46,251 nucleotides of DNA from Glycomyces sp. YM15 (GTDB lineage: Bacteria > Actinomycetota > Actinomycetes > Mycobacteriales > Micromonosporaceae), in NCBI RefSeq assembly GCF_016918015.1, contig NZ_JAERMK010000024.1, positions 1 through 46,251 on the forward strand. Reading direction: 5' to 3'. Of this stretch, positions 1 through 7,451 are shown in pieces. The number at the start of each line of letters is the position of its first letter. The first letter of the stretch is position 1. Position numbers and translations under genes: made by a program. The notes beneath the pieces are model-generated. The model was not told the origin of the DNA and made no database searches. It saw only the letters and a list, made by a program, of their open reading frames with translations.

Positions 1-1
1 C

Positions 2-94
2 GTCGCCGCCGAACTCAACGGACGCCCACGCAAAACGCTCGCCTGGGAAACCCCAGCCGAGCGCCTCGCTAAACTCATCCACACCAGCGAATAA
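2..94 (+). CDS. IS30-family transposase, C-terminal fragment (cut by contig edge)
   Basis: The frame is open from the first bases and encodes 30 residues ending ...LNGRPRKTLAWETPAERL... before TAA. The block GRPRKTL-W-TPAE is the usual C-terminal end of IS30-family DDE transposases, so this is the tail of a transposase whose catalytic part lies beyond the window. It is followed at once by a sequence resembling an IS30 terminal repeat. A multicopy IS at a contig end is the normal place for an assembly to break, so the element itself is probably intact in the genome. Confidence 0.8.
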   Translation, partial: VAAELNGRPRKTLAWETPAERLAKLIHTSE

Positions 95-100
95 CCAGCA

Positions 101-127
101 GTGTTGCAACCACCCCTAGAATCCGCC
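101..127. mobile_element. Putative right terminal inverted repeat of the IS30-type element
   Basis: The sequence from GTGTTGCAACC to TAGAATCCGCC directly follows the transposase stop, at the distance where IS30-type elements carry their terminal repeat. The partner repeat and target duplication are outside the window, so the exact end is inferred. The element ends about 28 bp beyond the stop of the convergent DoxX gene and does not interrupt it. Confidence 0.5.
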
Positions 128-154
128 AGTGCCACCGGCCCTTGCCGCACGGGG

Positions 155-595
155 TCACCGCACGGACTTCAGGCCGTGATTGAAGAACCGGCGGGTCTGG
201 TCGCGGCGCACCCAGGCGACGCCGGCGAACAAGGCCAGCAGGATCAGCGGCGTGATGACCGGGTAGTCGAGGATCGCGACGTTGAAGATCGCGGCGCCGA
301 CCATGAGCAGGCTCAGTCCGATCGCGGCCGGGCCCGAGAGGCGCGGGATGAGCAGGCCGACGCCGCCGGCGATCTCCAAGGCGCCCACGAAGTACATGAA
401 CCAGTCGCCCCAGCCGATGAGGTCGAAGCCCGCGGCGGCGGACTCCACAGCGAACAGCTTGGGCGTGCCCGAGGCGACGATCATGAACGCGCCCAGGAGG
501 ATCTGGAACACCCAGGTGGTGATGTTCAGTGCCCGTCCGGGCCCTTCGGTGGTGGTGCGAACGGTCTCGTTCGCGGTGCGGTCGTGCGTGGTCAT
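155..595 (-). CDS. DoxX family membrane protein
   Basis: A 146-residue protein with four hydrophobic segments (about residues 25-45, 62-85, 88-105 and 112-132), which is the DoxX/DUF4267 layout. The first helix reads VFQILLGAFMIVASGTPKL and the second region contains GWGDWFMYFVGALEIAGGVGLL, with the small-residue pattern and acidic residue of DoxX proteins. DoxX proteins sit in the cytoplasmic membrane and some are linked to redox or thiol homeostasis; no substrate can be assigned here. The ATG at 595 is preceded by GAAAGG at 10 nt; a longer open frame upstream lacks such support. It is transcribed toward the IS30 remnant. Confidence 0.85.
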   Translation of the reverse strand: MTTHDRTANETVRTTTEGPGRALNITTWVFQILLGAFMIVASGTPKLFAVESAAAGFDLIGWGDWFMYFVGALEIAGGVGLLIPRLSGPAAIGLSLLMVGAAIFNVAILDYPVITPLILLALFAGVAWVRRDQTRRFFNHGLKSVR

Positions 596-738
596 GATGC
601 GGTCGCCTTTCAAGCGGTACAGCCGGGGGTATCGGGCCCTCGCCCATAGAGACGAGCCCCGCCGGGGGGATTCATCGCGCCGCCGGAAACTTCTTCGGAC
701 AACGACCCGGCCTGACCCCGCTTGTCGTCCCCCGGCGC

Positions 739-744
739 TAGCGT
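739..744 (+). promoter_or_regulatory. -10 box TAGCGT of a leaderless promoter
   Basis: TAGCGT fits the actinobacterial -10 consensus TANNNT. It ends 6 nt before the ATG at 751, so transcription would begin at or next to the start codon. No convincing -35 box was found. Confidence 0.5.
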
Positions 745-750
745 GAGGGG

Positions 751-1857
751 ATGATCGAACGTCGGCAAGTGCACCGCTACCGCATCCAGGCACAGCAGCT
801 CGACCGCGAACACGGGACCATCGCCGACACGGCCGTCCTCGACCTCGGCGTGCAGGACACCGGCCCCGACGGCGCGCTCTGGGCCCTCGAGGCGCGCGGC
901 GTCGACACCGCCGGGCTCGGCGCCGCCGCCGAGCACCGCGACGACCTCGTGTGGCTGTGGACGCTGCGCGGTGCGCCCCACTGCTACCGGCGGGCCGACG
1001 CCGCCCAGGTCGCCGCCGCCGTCGCCCCGTGGTCCGAGGCCGACGCGTCGAAACGCATCTTCGACGCCTCCAAGCCCCTGAAGGACGCCGGCATCCCCGT
1101 CCTGGACGCCCTCGACGCGGTCGCCGGGCAGATGCGCGCCATCGTCAAGCAGCCCATGGTCAAGGGCGAGATGTCCACCCGCCTCCACGAGGCCATGCCC
1201 GAGCCGTACCAACGGTACTGCCGCGCCTGCGAGGCCGTGCACCTCTATGAGATGCCGTTCCGGCTCTCGGCCATCCAGGCCGGGCTCGAACTGGTTCCCG
1301 ACACGTCACCGCCGGTGCTGCAGCCGATGCCGGAGTTCACCGTCGCCGACGCCTACGCGGACCGCCTCGACCCCGTCCGCGCCTACCTCCACCTGCTCGG
1401 TCCGGCCACCCACAAGCAGGTCGCCGAATACGTCGACGCGCCCGTCCGCGAGGTCAAGGCCCACTGGCCCGAGGACGCCGTCGAAGTCGAGGTCGATGGC
1501 GAGACCCGCTGGATGCTCGAAGCCGATCTGCCCGCGCTGCAAGAGGCATCGGCCACCGCGACGCGGCTGCTCGGGCCCTACGACCTGTACCTCCAGGGCC
1601 GCGACCGGTCCACCCTCGTCGCCGACCCCGCCATGGTCAAGGCCCTGTGGCCGGTCCTCGGGCGGCCCGGAGCGGTCCTCGTCGACGGCGAGATCGCCGG
1701 CCTGTGGCGCCCCCGCAAGTCCGGCAAGAAGTTCACCGTCGCCGTCGAACCCTGGCGCGACCTCGACGGGCCCGAACTGAAAGCGGTCGAAGCCGAGGCC
1801 GAGAAGCTCGCCGCGTTCCGCGGCGTCCCCCTCACCGGCCTCGACGTCGCCGCCTGA
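751..1857 (+). CDS. Winged-helix DNA-binding domain protein (HTH_42 / AlkZ superfamily)
   Basis: A 368-residue protein of the HTH_42 (PF06224) superfamily, which includes the DNA glycosylases AlkZ and AlkX. Supporting blocks are LGVQDTGPDGALWALEARG (residues 32-50), LVWLWTLRGAPHCYRRAD (67-83) and the C-terminal VLVDGEIAGLWRPRKSGKKF, typical of this family (a DG-(I)AG-WR motif). AlkZ-type enzymes use a Gln-x-Gln motif and AlkX-type a Gln-x-Asp motif in the first block; here that position appears to read Q35-D36-T37, so glycosylase activity is uncertain. Length is normal for the family. The gene appears monocistronic, with a leaderless-type promoter just upstream. It may be a DNA repair protein or a non-catalytic relative. 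Confidence 0.8.
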   Translation: MIERRQVHRYRIQAQQLDREHGTIADTAVLDLGVQDTGPDGALWALEARGVDTAGLGAAAEHRDDLVWLWTLRGAPHCYRRADAAQVAAAVAPWSEADASKRIFDASKPLKDAGIPVLDALDAVAGQMRAIVKQPMVKGEMSTRLHEAMPEPYQRYCRACEAVHLYEMPFRLSAIQAGLELVPDTSPPVLQPMPEFTVADAYADRLDPVRAYLHLLGPATHKQVAEYVDAPVREVKAHWPEDAVEVEVDGETRWMLEADLPALQEASATATRLLGPYDLYLQGRDRSTLVADPAMVKALWPVLGRPGAVLVDGEIAGLWRPRKSGKKFTVAVEPWRDLDGPELKAVEAEAEKLAAFRGVPLTGLDVAA

Positions 1858-1878
1858 TGGTCATGTGCCGCTTAAGGA

Positions 1879-3099
1879 TCAGCGGCTGCTCGCCGTCAGG
1901 TTGTCCACGAACAGTCCGTAGTCGCCGAACGCCTCGTCGATCATCGCCGGCTCCAGACCGTAGTGCACCATCGAGTACTCGTGGCCCCGCTGGTCGCGCG
2001 GGCGGTTGAGCGCCTCGCGCAGGTTGGCCTCGTCGGCGTCGGTCCACTTCAGGTCGAGCTTCTCGAACAGCTCCGGCACGTACCTGAACGGGTCCGCCAT
2101 CATCGCGTGATACGCCACGTCCACAGTGGTCTCGCGCGGCACCCGGATGCGCTCGCTCCGGGCCCGCTCCACCATCTCGGGCAGGATCGTCAGCCAGAGC
2201 TGCCCGATCTCATGCGGGTCCACCGACTTCGGCCGGTTGTGCAGGTACGCCAGGGACTCGGCCATCGAGCACATCGAGCCCATCACCGTGTGCGGGTCGC
2301 GATGGGTCCACACGAACTTCGCGTCCGGGAACACGTGGTGGATCGCCGCGGTCTCCCCCAGGCAGTCCGGGTGCTTCAGCATCCACCGCTGCTTCGGGCG
2401 CTGGAACTGGAGGATCTGCAGCACGTCGCGCACGAAACGGTAGTCCGGCCTGGAATCGTACGAGCGCAGGAACTCCACGTACTTCGGCATGGGCGCCATC
2501 GTGTTGTGCAGGCGGCTCTGGTTGAGCAGGAAGTAGATCTCCTCCACCCAGTCGGCCCGCACCGGGTGGATGCGCGGCCACGACGGGCTCAACAGGAGGA
2601 CCTGGTCGAACCGCTTCTGAGTCTGCCGGCGCAGCTTCGCGATCTCCTCTTCAGACCGCGGCAGCCCGATGTTGTCCATCTCCCACATGTAGGGCCCGCG
2701 TCCGCCCGGCGCGTTCGCGAGGATCTTGTGGGTCAACGTGGTCGCGGTGCGGGGCAGGCCGATCACGAACACCGGCGCCTCGACCCGCTCCTCGCGGACC
2801 TCGGGGTGCTCGGCCTGGAGGCGGCGCACCTGGAAGCGGTTCCGGATACGGGCCTTCACCATGTCCTGCACCGAGAGCCAGCCGACTCCGCTCAGGGACG
2901 GGACCTCGGCGATGAAACCGAGGAAGCGGCGAAGGTGCTGCAGCTCCGACTCGTCCTCCTCCGTCAGGACAACGCCCGTGTTCGCGGAGCGCTGGGCGTC
3001 GAGCAGGCGGTCGAAGTACCGGTCGGGATCGTGGCGCACCCGCGCTGCAGGGGCGGTGAGGGCGTTGACGAAGTGCAGGCGCGCAGTGGTCCGGCGCAT
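1879..3099 (-). CDS. Sulfotransferase family protein
   Basis: A 406-residue protein of the Sulfotransfer_3 type, which moves a sulfuryl group from PAPS to an alcohol or amine. The PAPS 5'-phosphosulfate loop is FVIGLPRTATTLTH (residues 111-124), and the 3'-phosphate region is KFVWTHRDPHTVMGSMCSM (261-279) with its conserved R-D-P. About 100 N-terminal residues precede the PAPS loop, as in many actinobacterial members annotated only as sulfotransferases. The ATG at 3099 was chosen because GAGAGGA lies 7 nt upstream; an in-frame ATG at 3123 lacks a ribosome site. The substrate cannot be read from sequence, and no PAPS synthesis genes are adjacent. It is convergent with the winged-helix gene, 21 bp apart. 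Confidence 0.88.
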   Translation of the reverse strand: MRRTTARLHFVNALTAPAARVRHDPDRYFDRLLDAQRSANTGVVLTEEDESELQHLRRFLGFIAEVPSLSGVGWLSVQDMVKARIRNRFQVRRLQAEHPEVREERVEAPVFVIGLPRTATTLTHKILANAPGGRGPYMWEMDNIGLPRSEEEIAKLRRQTQKRFDQVLLLSPSWPRIHPVRADWVEEIYFLLNQSRLHNTMAPMPKYVEFLRSYDSRPDYRFVRDVLQILQFQRPKQRWMLKHPDCLGETAAIHHVFPDAKFVWTHRDPHTVMGSMCSMAESLAYLHNRPKSVDPHEIGQLWLTILPEMVERARSERIRVPRETTVDVAYHAMMADPFRYVPELFEKLDLKWTDADEANLREALNRPRDQRGHEYSMVHYGLEPAMIDEAFGDYGLFVDNLTASSR

Positions 3100-3151
3100 G
3101 GAATGTCCTCTCTGCGTTGGCATTCGACGCCAAAAGGGGTGATGTCTCCGG

Positions 3152-3180
3152 AGCGTAGCGCAACGGCGTCACCGTTTGAA
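3152..3180 (-). promoter_or_regulatory. Possible promoter of the sulfotransferase gene
   Basis: Read on the minus strand, TTCAAA (3175-3180) and TACGCT (3152-3157) are separated by 17 bp. The -10 fits TANNNT; the -35 is weak. Confidence 0.3.
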
Positions 3181-3259
3181 GACCAGCGCGGGAGGGAATC
3201 AGCGCACGATCGCCGCCGCGGCCCCCACCTCCATTTCAGACGCTTTCAGTGGGATTCGG

Positions 3260-3799
3260 TCATTCGCCGGTCTCGCCGTCGATCGCCTCGCGGATGAGGT
3301 CCGCGTGCCCGTTGTGCCGGGCGTACTCCTCGATCATGTGGCACAGGATCCACCGCAGCGACGGACTGCGACCGTTCGGCCAGACCAGGTGCGCGCTTCT
3401 GCCGAGGCCGCCGTCCGCCAACGCCTCGGCGACCGAGTCGCGGGCGCCCTGGATGCTGCGCTGCCAGAGGGCGTGGAGTGCTTCGGGGGTGTCGTCGGCG
3501 GCCGAGTGCCATTCCCAGTCGCGGTCGGCGTTCCAGTCGACGGAGTCCCAGGGTTCGCCCATGGGACGGCCGTAGAGGGAGCGGGAGAACCAGCTGGTCT
3601 CCACATAGGCCATGTGCTTGAGGAGGCCGCCGAGGGTCATGGTGGAGGCGGCGACGGTGGTGTCGAGGGCTTCGCCGTCGAGTCCGCGGGTCTTCCAGGC
3701 GAGGGTGGCGCGTTGGAAGTCGAGGAAGCCGAGGAGGGTGGCGGCTTCGTCGCCGTCGGCGGGCGGTTCGGGACGGCCTTGGGCGTCGGTGAAGGTCAT
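3260..3799 (-). CDS. DinB family protein (DUF664)
   Basis: A 179-residue four-helix-bundle protein of the DinB/DUF664 group. Telling blocks are LLGFLDFQRATLAWKTRGLD near the N-terminus, TLGGLLKHMAYVETSWFSRS in the middle and WILCHMIEEYARHNGHADLIRE near the end. The three histidines in KHMA, CHMIEEYARH and GHAD match the usual metal-binding triad of this fold. In mycothiol-producing actinobacteria such proteins are related to thiol S-transferases, but the reaction of this one is unknown. TACAGT ends 6 nt before the ATG, so the transcript is probably leaderless. It stands alone between the sulfotransferase and the GH62 gene. Confidence 0.85.
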   Translation of the reverse strand: MTFTDAQGRPEPPADGDEAATLLGFLDFQRATLAWKTRGLDGEALDTTVAASTMTLGGLLKHMAYVETSWFSRSLYGRPMGEPWDSVDWNADRDWEWHSAADDTPEALHALWQRSIQGARDSVAEALADGGLGRSAHLVWPNGRSPSLRWILCHMIEEYARHNGHADLIREAIDGETGE

Positions 3800-3805
3800 G
3801 GCTGG

Positions 3806-3811
3806 ACTGTA
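3806..3811 (-). promoter_or_regulatory. -10 box TACAGT of a leaderless promoter
   Basis: On the minus strand TACAGT is followed by six bases and then the ATG at 3799, matching TANNNT-N6-start. Confidence 0.45.
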
Positions 3812-3873
3812 CCCGGGCGTCCGGAAGTTCCGAAACCATTCACAGCCTCAGTAGCCATTTACATGCATCAATG

Positions 3874-3884
3874 TTTATCGGTAA
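3874..3884 (+). promoter_or_regulatory. LacI-type operator-like core TTTATCGGTAA upstream of the GH62 gene
   Basis: TTTATCGGTAA contains inverted TTA/TAA arms around a central CG, the shape of many LacI-family operators. The same 11 bases occur, reverse-complemented, within 44581-44594 just upstream of the GH51 arabinofuranosidase. The repetition before two arabinose-releasing enzymes supports a shared regulator; the regulator is not in this window. Confidence 0.5.
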
Positions 3885-3919
3885 CCTGTTCATGCGGTCG
3901 CGATATTTCCGGAATCTCC

Positions 3920-3930
3920 TGAAACTTTCG
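3920..3930 (+). promoter_or_regulatory. GAAACTTTC-type element upstream of the GH62 gene
   Basis: TGAAACTTTCG at 43 bp before the start codon contains the palindrome GAAA-C-TTTC. Motifs of this kind have been noted upstream of actinomycete xylanase genes. One end base differs from a fully symmetric CGAAACTTTCG. Confidence 0.4.
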
Positions 3931-3973
3931 GATTGCATGCGCGGACGCCTTGTACCCCAAGGAGAGACGAACC

Positions 3974-5422
3974 ATGAGCATCTCGATCCGAACGCGACTG
4001 CGGGCGGTGCGCATCGCACTGCTCGCCGCCGCGATGGCCGCCACCATGGCGGCGGGCCTCACGGCCCATGCCCAGAACGCGGAGGAGGGCGCGGCCGCCC
4101 CGGTGCAGGCCGAGGCCCTTCCCGCGAGCTTCACCTGGAGCTCCAGCGGCGTCCTCGCGGGCCCCAAGCCCGACTCGGCCCACCCGGACATCGCCGGGCT
4201 GAAGGACCCCTCGGTGGTCTTCCACAACGGCAAGTGGCACGTGTTCGCGTCCATCGCGAGCTCCGCCGGATACAACCTGGTGTACTTCAACTTCGCCGAC
4301 TGGTCGCAGGCGGCGGGCGCCACCCACCACTACCTCGACCGGTCCGCGATCGGCGCCGGCTACCGGGCCGCGCCCGAGGTGTTCTACTACGAGCCGCAGG
4401 GCCTGTGGTACCTCGTCTACCAGACCGGGAACGCGTCCTATTCGACCAACCCCGACATCGCGAATCCGAACGGGTGGAGCGCGCCGAAGCACTTCTATCC
4501 CGGCATGCCGCAGATCATCGAGGACAACATCGGCTCAGGCTACTGGGTCGACATGTGGGTCACCTGCGACGACGTCGACTGCCACCTGTTCTCCTCCGAC
4601 GACAACGGGCACCTCTACCGGTCCCAGACCTCGGTCGCGAACTTCCCGAACGGCATGAGCGAACCCGTGATCGCCATGCAGGACTCCGACAAGTACGCGC
4701 TGTGGGAGGCCAGCAACATCTACAAGGTGCAGGGCACGAACCAGTACCTGCTGCTGGTGGAGGCCTTCGGGTCGGTCGGGCGGTACTTCCGGTCGTGGAC
4801 CTCGACGAGCATCGCCGGGCCCTGGACGCCGCTGGCCGACAGCAACGCCAATCCGTTCGCGGCCGCGTCCAATGTGACGTTCCCGGGCGGGGCGTGGACG
4901 AAGGACATCAGCCACGGCGAGATGATCCGGGCCGGGGTGAACCAGAGGATGGAGATCAACCCCTGCAACATGCAGTACCTCTACCAGGGCAGGGATCCGA
5001 ACGCGTCGGGCGACTACAACAACCTGCCGTGGCGGCTCGGGCTGCTCACGCAGACGAACTCGAGCCCCGACTGCGGCGGGACGGGCGAGACGACGCCGCC
5101 CCCGACGACCTCGCCGCCGCCCGCGAGCGGGTGCACGGCCGTGCTGACCGTGGTGAGCGACTGGGGTTCGGGCTGGCAGGGACGCGTCGACGTCACGGCC
5201 GGGAACGCCTCGCTCAGCGGCTGGAGCGTCAGCTGGACATGGCCGGGTTCGCAGCAGATCAGCTCGTCGTGGAACGTCGAGTGGCAGCAGTCAGGGTCGG
5301 CGGTCGCCGCCGGCGACGTGGGCTGGAACGGCACGGTCGGGGCGGGCCAGTCGCGGGAGGCCTTCGGGTTCATCGCGTCCGGACCGAGTGCCGCGCCGAC
5401 GGTCACCTGTTCCTCGGCTTAG
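3974..5422 (+). CDS. Secreted alpha-L-arabinofuranosidase GH62 with CBM2
   Basis: A 482-residue exported enzyme expected to remove arabinofuranosyl side groups from arabinoxylan. An N-terminal signal peptide (R-rich start, hydrophobic about residues 13-32, AHA cleavage region near 31-33) is followed by the GH62 five-bladed propeller (about 50-365) and a Thr/Pro linker (373-385). A CBM2 of about 100 residues (387-482) carries the surface Trp pattern WGSGWQG, WSVSWTW and WNVEW. Candidate catalytic residues are D78 in LKDPSVVF (base) and E245 in LWEASNIYK (acid). The start at 3974 has GGAG about 9 nt upstream. Two operator-like motifs precede it and a strong terminator follows. The CBM2 would tether the enzyme to cellulose or xylan. 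Confidence 0.95.
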   Translation: MSISIRTRLRAVRIALLAAAMAATMAAGLTAHAQNAEEGAAAPVQAEALPASFTWSSSGVLAGPKPDSAHPDIAGLKDPSVVFHNGKWHVFASIASSAGYNLVYFNFADWSQAAGATHHYLDRSAIGAGYRAAPEVFYYEPQGLWYLVYQTGNASYSTNPDIANPNGWSAPKHFYPGMPQIIEDNIGSGYWVDMWVTCDDVDCHLFSSDDNGHLYRSQTSVANFPNGMSEPVIAMQDSDKYALWEASNIYKVQGTNQYLLLVEAFGSVGRYFRSWTSTSIAGPWTPLADSNANPFAAASNVTFPGGAWTKDISHGEMIRAGVNQRMEINPCNMQYLYQGRDPNASGDYNNLPWRLGLLTQTNSSPDCGGTGETTPPPTTSPPPASGCTAVLTVVSDWGSGWQGRVDVTAGNASLSGWSVSWTWPGSQQISSSWNVEWQQSGSAVAAGDVGWNGTVGAGQSREAFGFIASGPSAAPTVTCSSA

Positions 5423-5433
5423 GACGTGAGAAG

Positions 5434-5472
5434 CCGGTGCCCGCTCCCCCGGATCTGGGGAGCGGGCACCGG
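5434..5472 (+). terminator. Intrinsic-type terminator after GH62
   Basis: A perfect 16-bp inverted repeat (5434-5449 with 5457-5472, arms CCGGTGCCCGCTCCCC and its complement) around a 7-nt loop begins 12 bp after the GH62 stop. No U-tract follows, as is common in high-GC actinobacteria. The 186 bp from here to the ABC permease stop hold nothing recognizable. Confidence 0.85.
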
Positions 5473-5658
5473 AGTGCACGGGGGACGGGGGTCCGATCGC
5501 GATCGACGCGGTGCTTTCAAGCTATGGCGCGGCGGCCCTCAACAGCAAGGTTCCCGGCGCAACGGTTTGGTAAATCAGCTGTTCAGTCGATGCGGCCTGG
5601 CCCCATCGGCGAGCCTCGGCGGCGGCCCGGCACACGGGATTCCTTTCGGTGCGGCGGT

Positions 5659-6387
5659 TCAGGGACGGGGCTGCCAGCGGAAGAGCCTGGCGGCGATGAC
5701 GATCGCGACGACGGCGACCGCGGTCGAGAGGAGCAGCGGTTCGACCGCGGCCGCATGGCCCTCGGGCGAGCCGTCCCAGGCGAGCCTGGTCAGTTCGGCC
5801 ATGCCCGCGCCCGGGACGGCCGCGACGAGGACGGATCGCACCCCTTCGAAGGGGAACAGGCCCAAGGCGGTCCCGGCCATGAACACCAGCGTGCCGGGCA
5901 GCACCGTGATCTGGGCGGCCTCGGGGCTCTTGGTGAACGAGGCCGTGAGGAAGCCGAGCGCGACCGACGTGGCGGCCCCGGTGGCGAAGGCGAGCACGAG
6001 CAGTTCCGGATGGACGGGGGCGGCGCCGGACTCCCAAGCGGTGGAGGCGAGGACGATCAGGGCCTGCACGGCGACGACGAGCACCAGCGGCCCGGTCAAT
6101 CCAGCCACGATGGACGCAGTGGAGACCGGTGAGCTGCGCAGGCGCTTCAGGTATCGCTGCTGGCGGCGGGCGGCGAGCGTCATCGTGCTCGTCATGAGCA
6201 CGCCGAACACGAGCAGCATCGACAGCTGCACGGCGGCGAGCGCGCCGCCGGCCTCGGACATGCCTCCGAGGTTCGACCGGCCCACCAAGAACGCCATGGC
6301 GATCGGGAGGATCGCGGCGGTCACGAGGACGGTGCGGTTGCGCAGGATCAGGCGGGTCTCGGCGACGGCGAGGGTCAAGGCGGTCAT
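5659..6387 (-). CDS. ABC-2 type transporter permease
   Basis: A 242-residue membrane protein with six predicted helices, the ABC-2 exporter layout. The N-terminus ETRLILRNRTVLVTAAILP is the usual start of such permeases, and the loop ARRQQRYLKRLRSSPVST is the cytoplasmic coupling segment. The ATP-binding partner is encoded 26 bp upstream on the same strand, so the two form an operon and an efflux pump. A divergently transcribed NarL-type two-component system lies beyond the ATPase gene, an arrangement common for antibiotic or membrane-stress exporters. The substrate is unknown. Confidence 0.9.
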   Translation of the reverse strand: MTALTLAVAETRLILRNRTVLVTAAILPIAMAFLVGRSNLGGMSEAGGALAAVQLSMLLVFGVLMTSTMTLAARRQQRYLKRLRSSPVSTASIVAGLTGPLVLVVAVQALIVLASTAWESGAAPVHPELLVLAFATGAATSVALGFLTASFTKSPEAAQITVLPGTLVFMAGTALGLFPFEGVRSVLVAAVPGAGMAELTRLAWDGSPEGHAAAVEPLLLSTAVAVVAIVIAARLFRWQPRP

Positions 6388-6413
6388 GGTCGGGCTCCGT
6401 TCGTTCAGGGGGA

Positions 6414-7328
6414 TCAGGCTGCGGGCCGGGCTTCGAGCTCGGCGAAGATCTCGTCCAGCGTGGCCGGTCCGGCCGTCAGGTCGCCGAGATCGACGCCGGC
6501 GCGCGCGGCCCAGTCGAGGAGGCGGTGCAGGTCCGCCTGGAGTTCGGTGGTGCGGATCGTCAACCGCCCGTCGGCCACGGCCGTCCGGCCCGCGAGGACC
6601 GGCAAGGTGAGCGGGTCGAACGGCTGGGGACTCACCGCGATCCGGGCTTCGTGGGAGGCGGTGATCTCCGCGACCGTGCCGAAGCGGGCGATGCGGCCCC
6701 GGTCCATGATGGCCACATGGTCGGCGAGTTCGGCGGCCTCGTCAAGGTAGTGGGTGGTCAGCAGGACCGCCGTCCCGCGCTCGGTGAGTTCGCGCAGCAG
6801 CGCCCAGGTGCGCCGCCGCGACGCCGGGTCCAGGCCCGTGGTCGGCTCGTCCGCGAACAGCACCGCCGGATCGGTGGCGAGCGCCAGCGCGAGGTCCAGG
6901 CGGCGCCGCTCGCCGCCCGAGAGGGCGCCGACGCGGACGGTGGCGCGGTGGGCGAGATCGACGCGTCCGATCAGGTCCGCTCGGGAGGGCAGGCGGTGCA
7001 GGTCGGTCCAGAGCCGGAGCGTCTCGGTCACCGTGAGGTCGTCGGCGAAGCCGGTCTCCTGGCCGATGACGGCGACGCGGCCGGCGAGTTCGCGGCGGTG
7101 CCGGTACGGGTCGAGCCCGCGCACGCGGACGGTGCCCGCGGCGGGGCGGCGCAGCCCGACGGCGGTCTCGACGGTGGTGGTCTTCCCGGCGCCGTTGGTG
7201 CCGAGGAGCGCGAAGAGCTCGCCGGGGGCGATGGTGAAGGAGACGCCGTCGACTGCGGTGAAGGACCCGTAGCGGCAGGCGAGGTCGCGGACCTCGACGG
7301 CGGGGCGGTCCTCGGTGGTCGTGTTCAT
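6414..7328 (-). CDS. ABC transporter ATP-binding protein
   Basis: A 304-residue ABC ATPase of the DrrA/CcmA type. Walker A is GTNGAGKTT (residues 43-51), the signature is LSGGERRRLDLALA (near 135), Walker B is AVLFADEPTTGLDP, and the switch His is in LLTTHYLDEAAELADH. The last 80 or so residues form the extra C-terminal region seen in DrrA-type drug exporters. The start has AGGA 9 nt upstream. It pairs with the permease just downstream and is divergent from the histidine kinase, whose regulator is the natural candidate to control it. Confidence 0.92.
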   Translation of the reverse strand: MNTTTEDRPAVEVRDLACRYGSFTAVDGVSFTIAPGELFALLGTNGAGKTTTVETAVGLRRPAAGTVRVRGLDPYRHRRELAGRVAVIGQETGFADDLTVTETLRLWTDLHRLPSRADLIGRVDLAHRATVRVGALSGGERRRLDLALALATDPAVLFADEPTTGLDPASRRRTWALLRELTERGTAVLLTTHYLDEAAELADHVAIMDRGRIARFGTVAEITASHEARIAVSPQPFDPLTLPVLAGRTAVADGRLTIRTTELQADLHRLLDWAARAGVDLGDLTAGPATLDEIFAELEARPAA

Positions 7329-7411
7329 GGGTGCAATCCTGCGGGGTCTGCAAGGGCCGCAGGTAGTGCCGGAACCGCATCAGTCCAGGTGACGGACGTG
7401 TGCGGACGGTC

Positions 7412-7423
7412 TGACAAATGTCA
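7412..7423. promoter_or_regulatory. Palindrome TGACA-AA-TGTCA in the ABC / two-component intergenic region
   Basis: Two 5-bp arms separated by 2 bp lie between the divergent ABC exporter and kinase genes. This is a plausible binding site for the adjacent NarL-type regulator. Position relative to mapped promoters is unknown. Confidence 0.35.
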
Positions 7424-7451
7424 TTCGGGACTGGGGTGGTTGAATCTCGGA

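Noticed and set aside
3871..6132. A 753-codon open frame overlapping GH62 and the ABC permease
   Set aside because: Arg/Gly-rich shadow of the GH62 gene in another frame, caused by high GC.
7389..7451. Earlier starts (GTG 7389, TTG 7440) for the histidine kinase
   Set aside because: They would place the palindrome 7412-7423 in or at the coding region and lack ribosome sites; kept as alternatives only.
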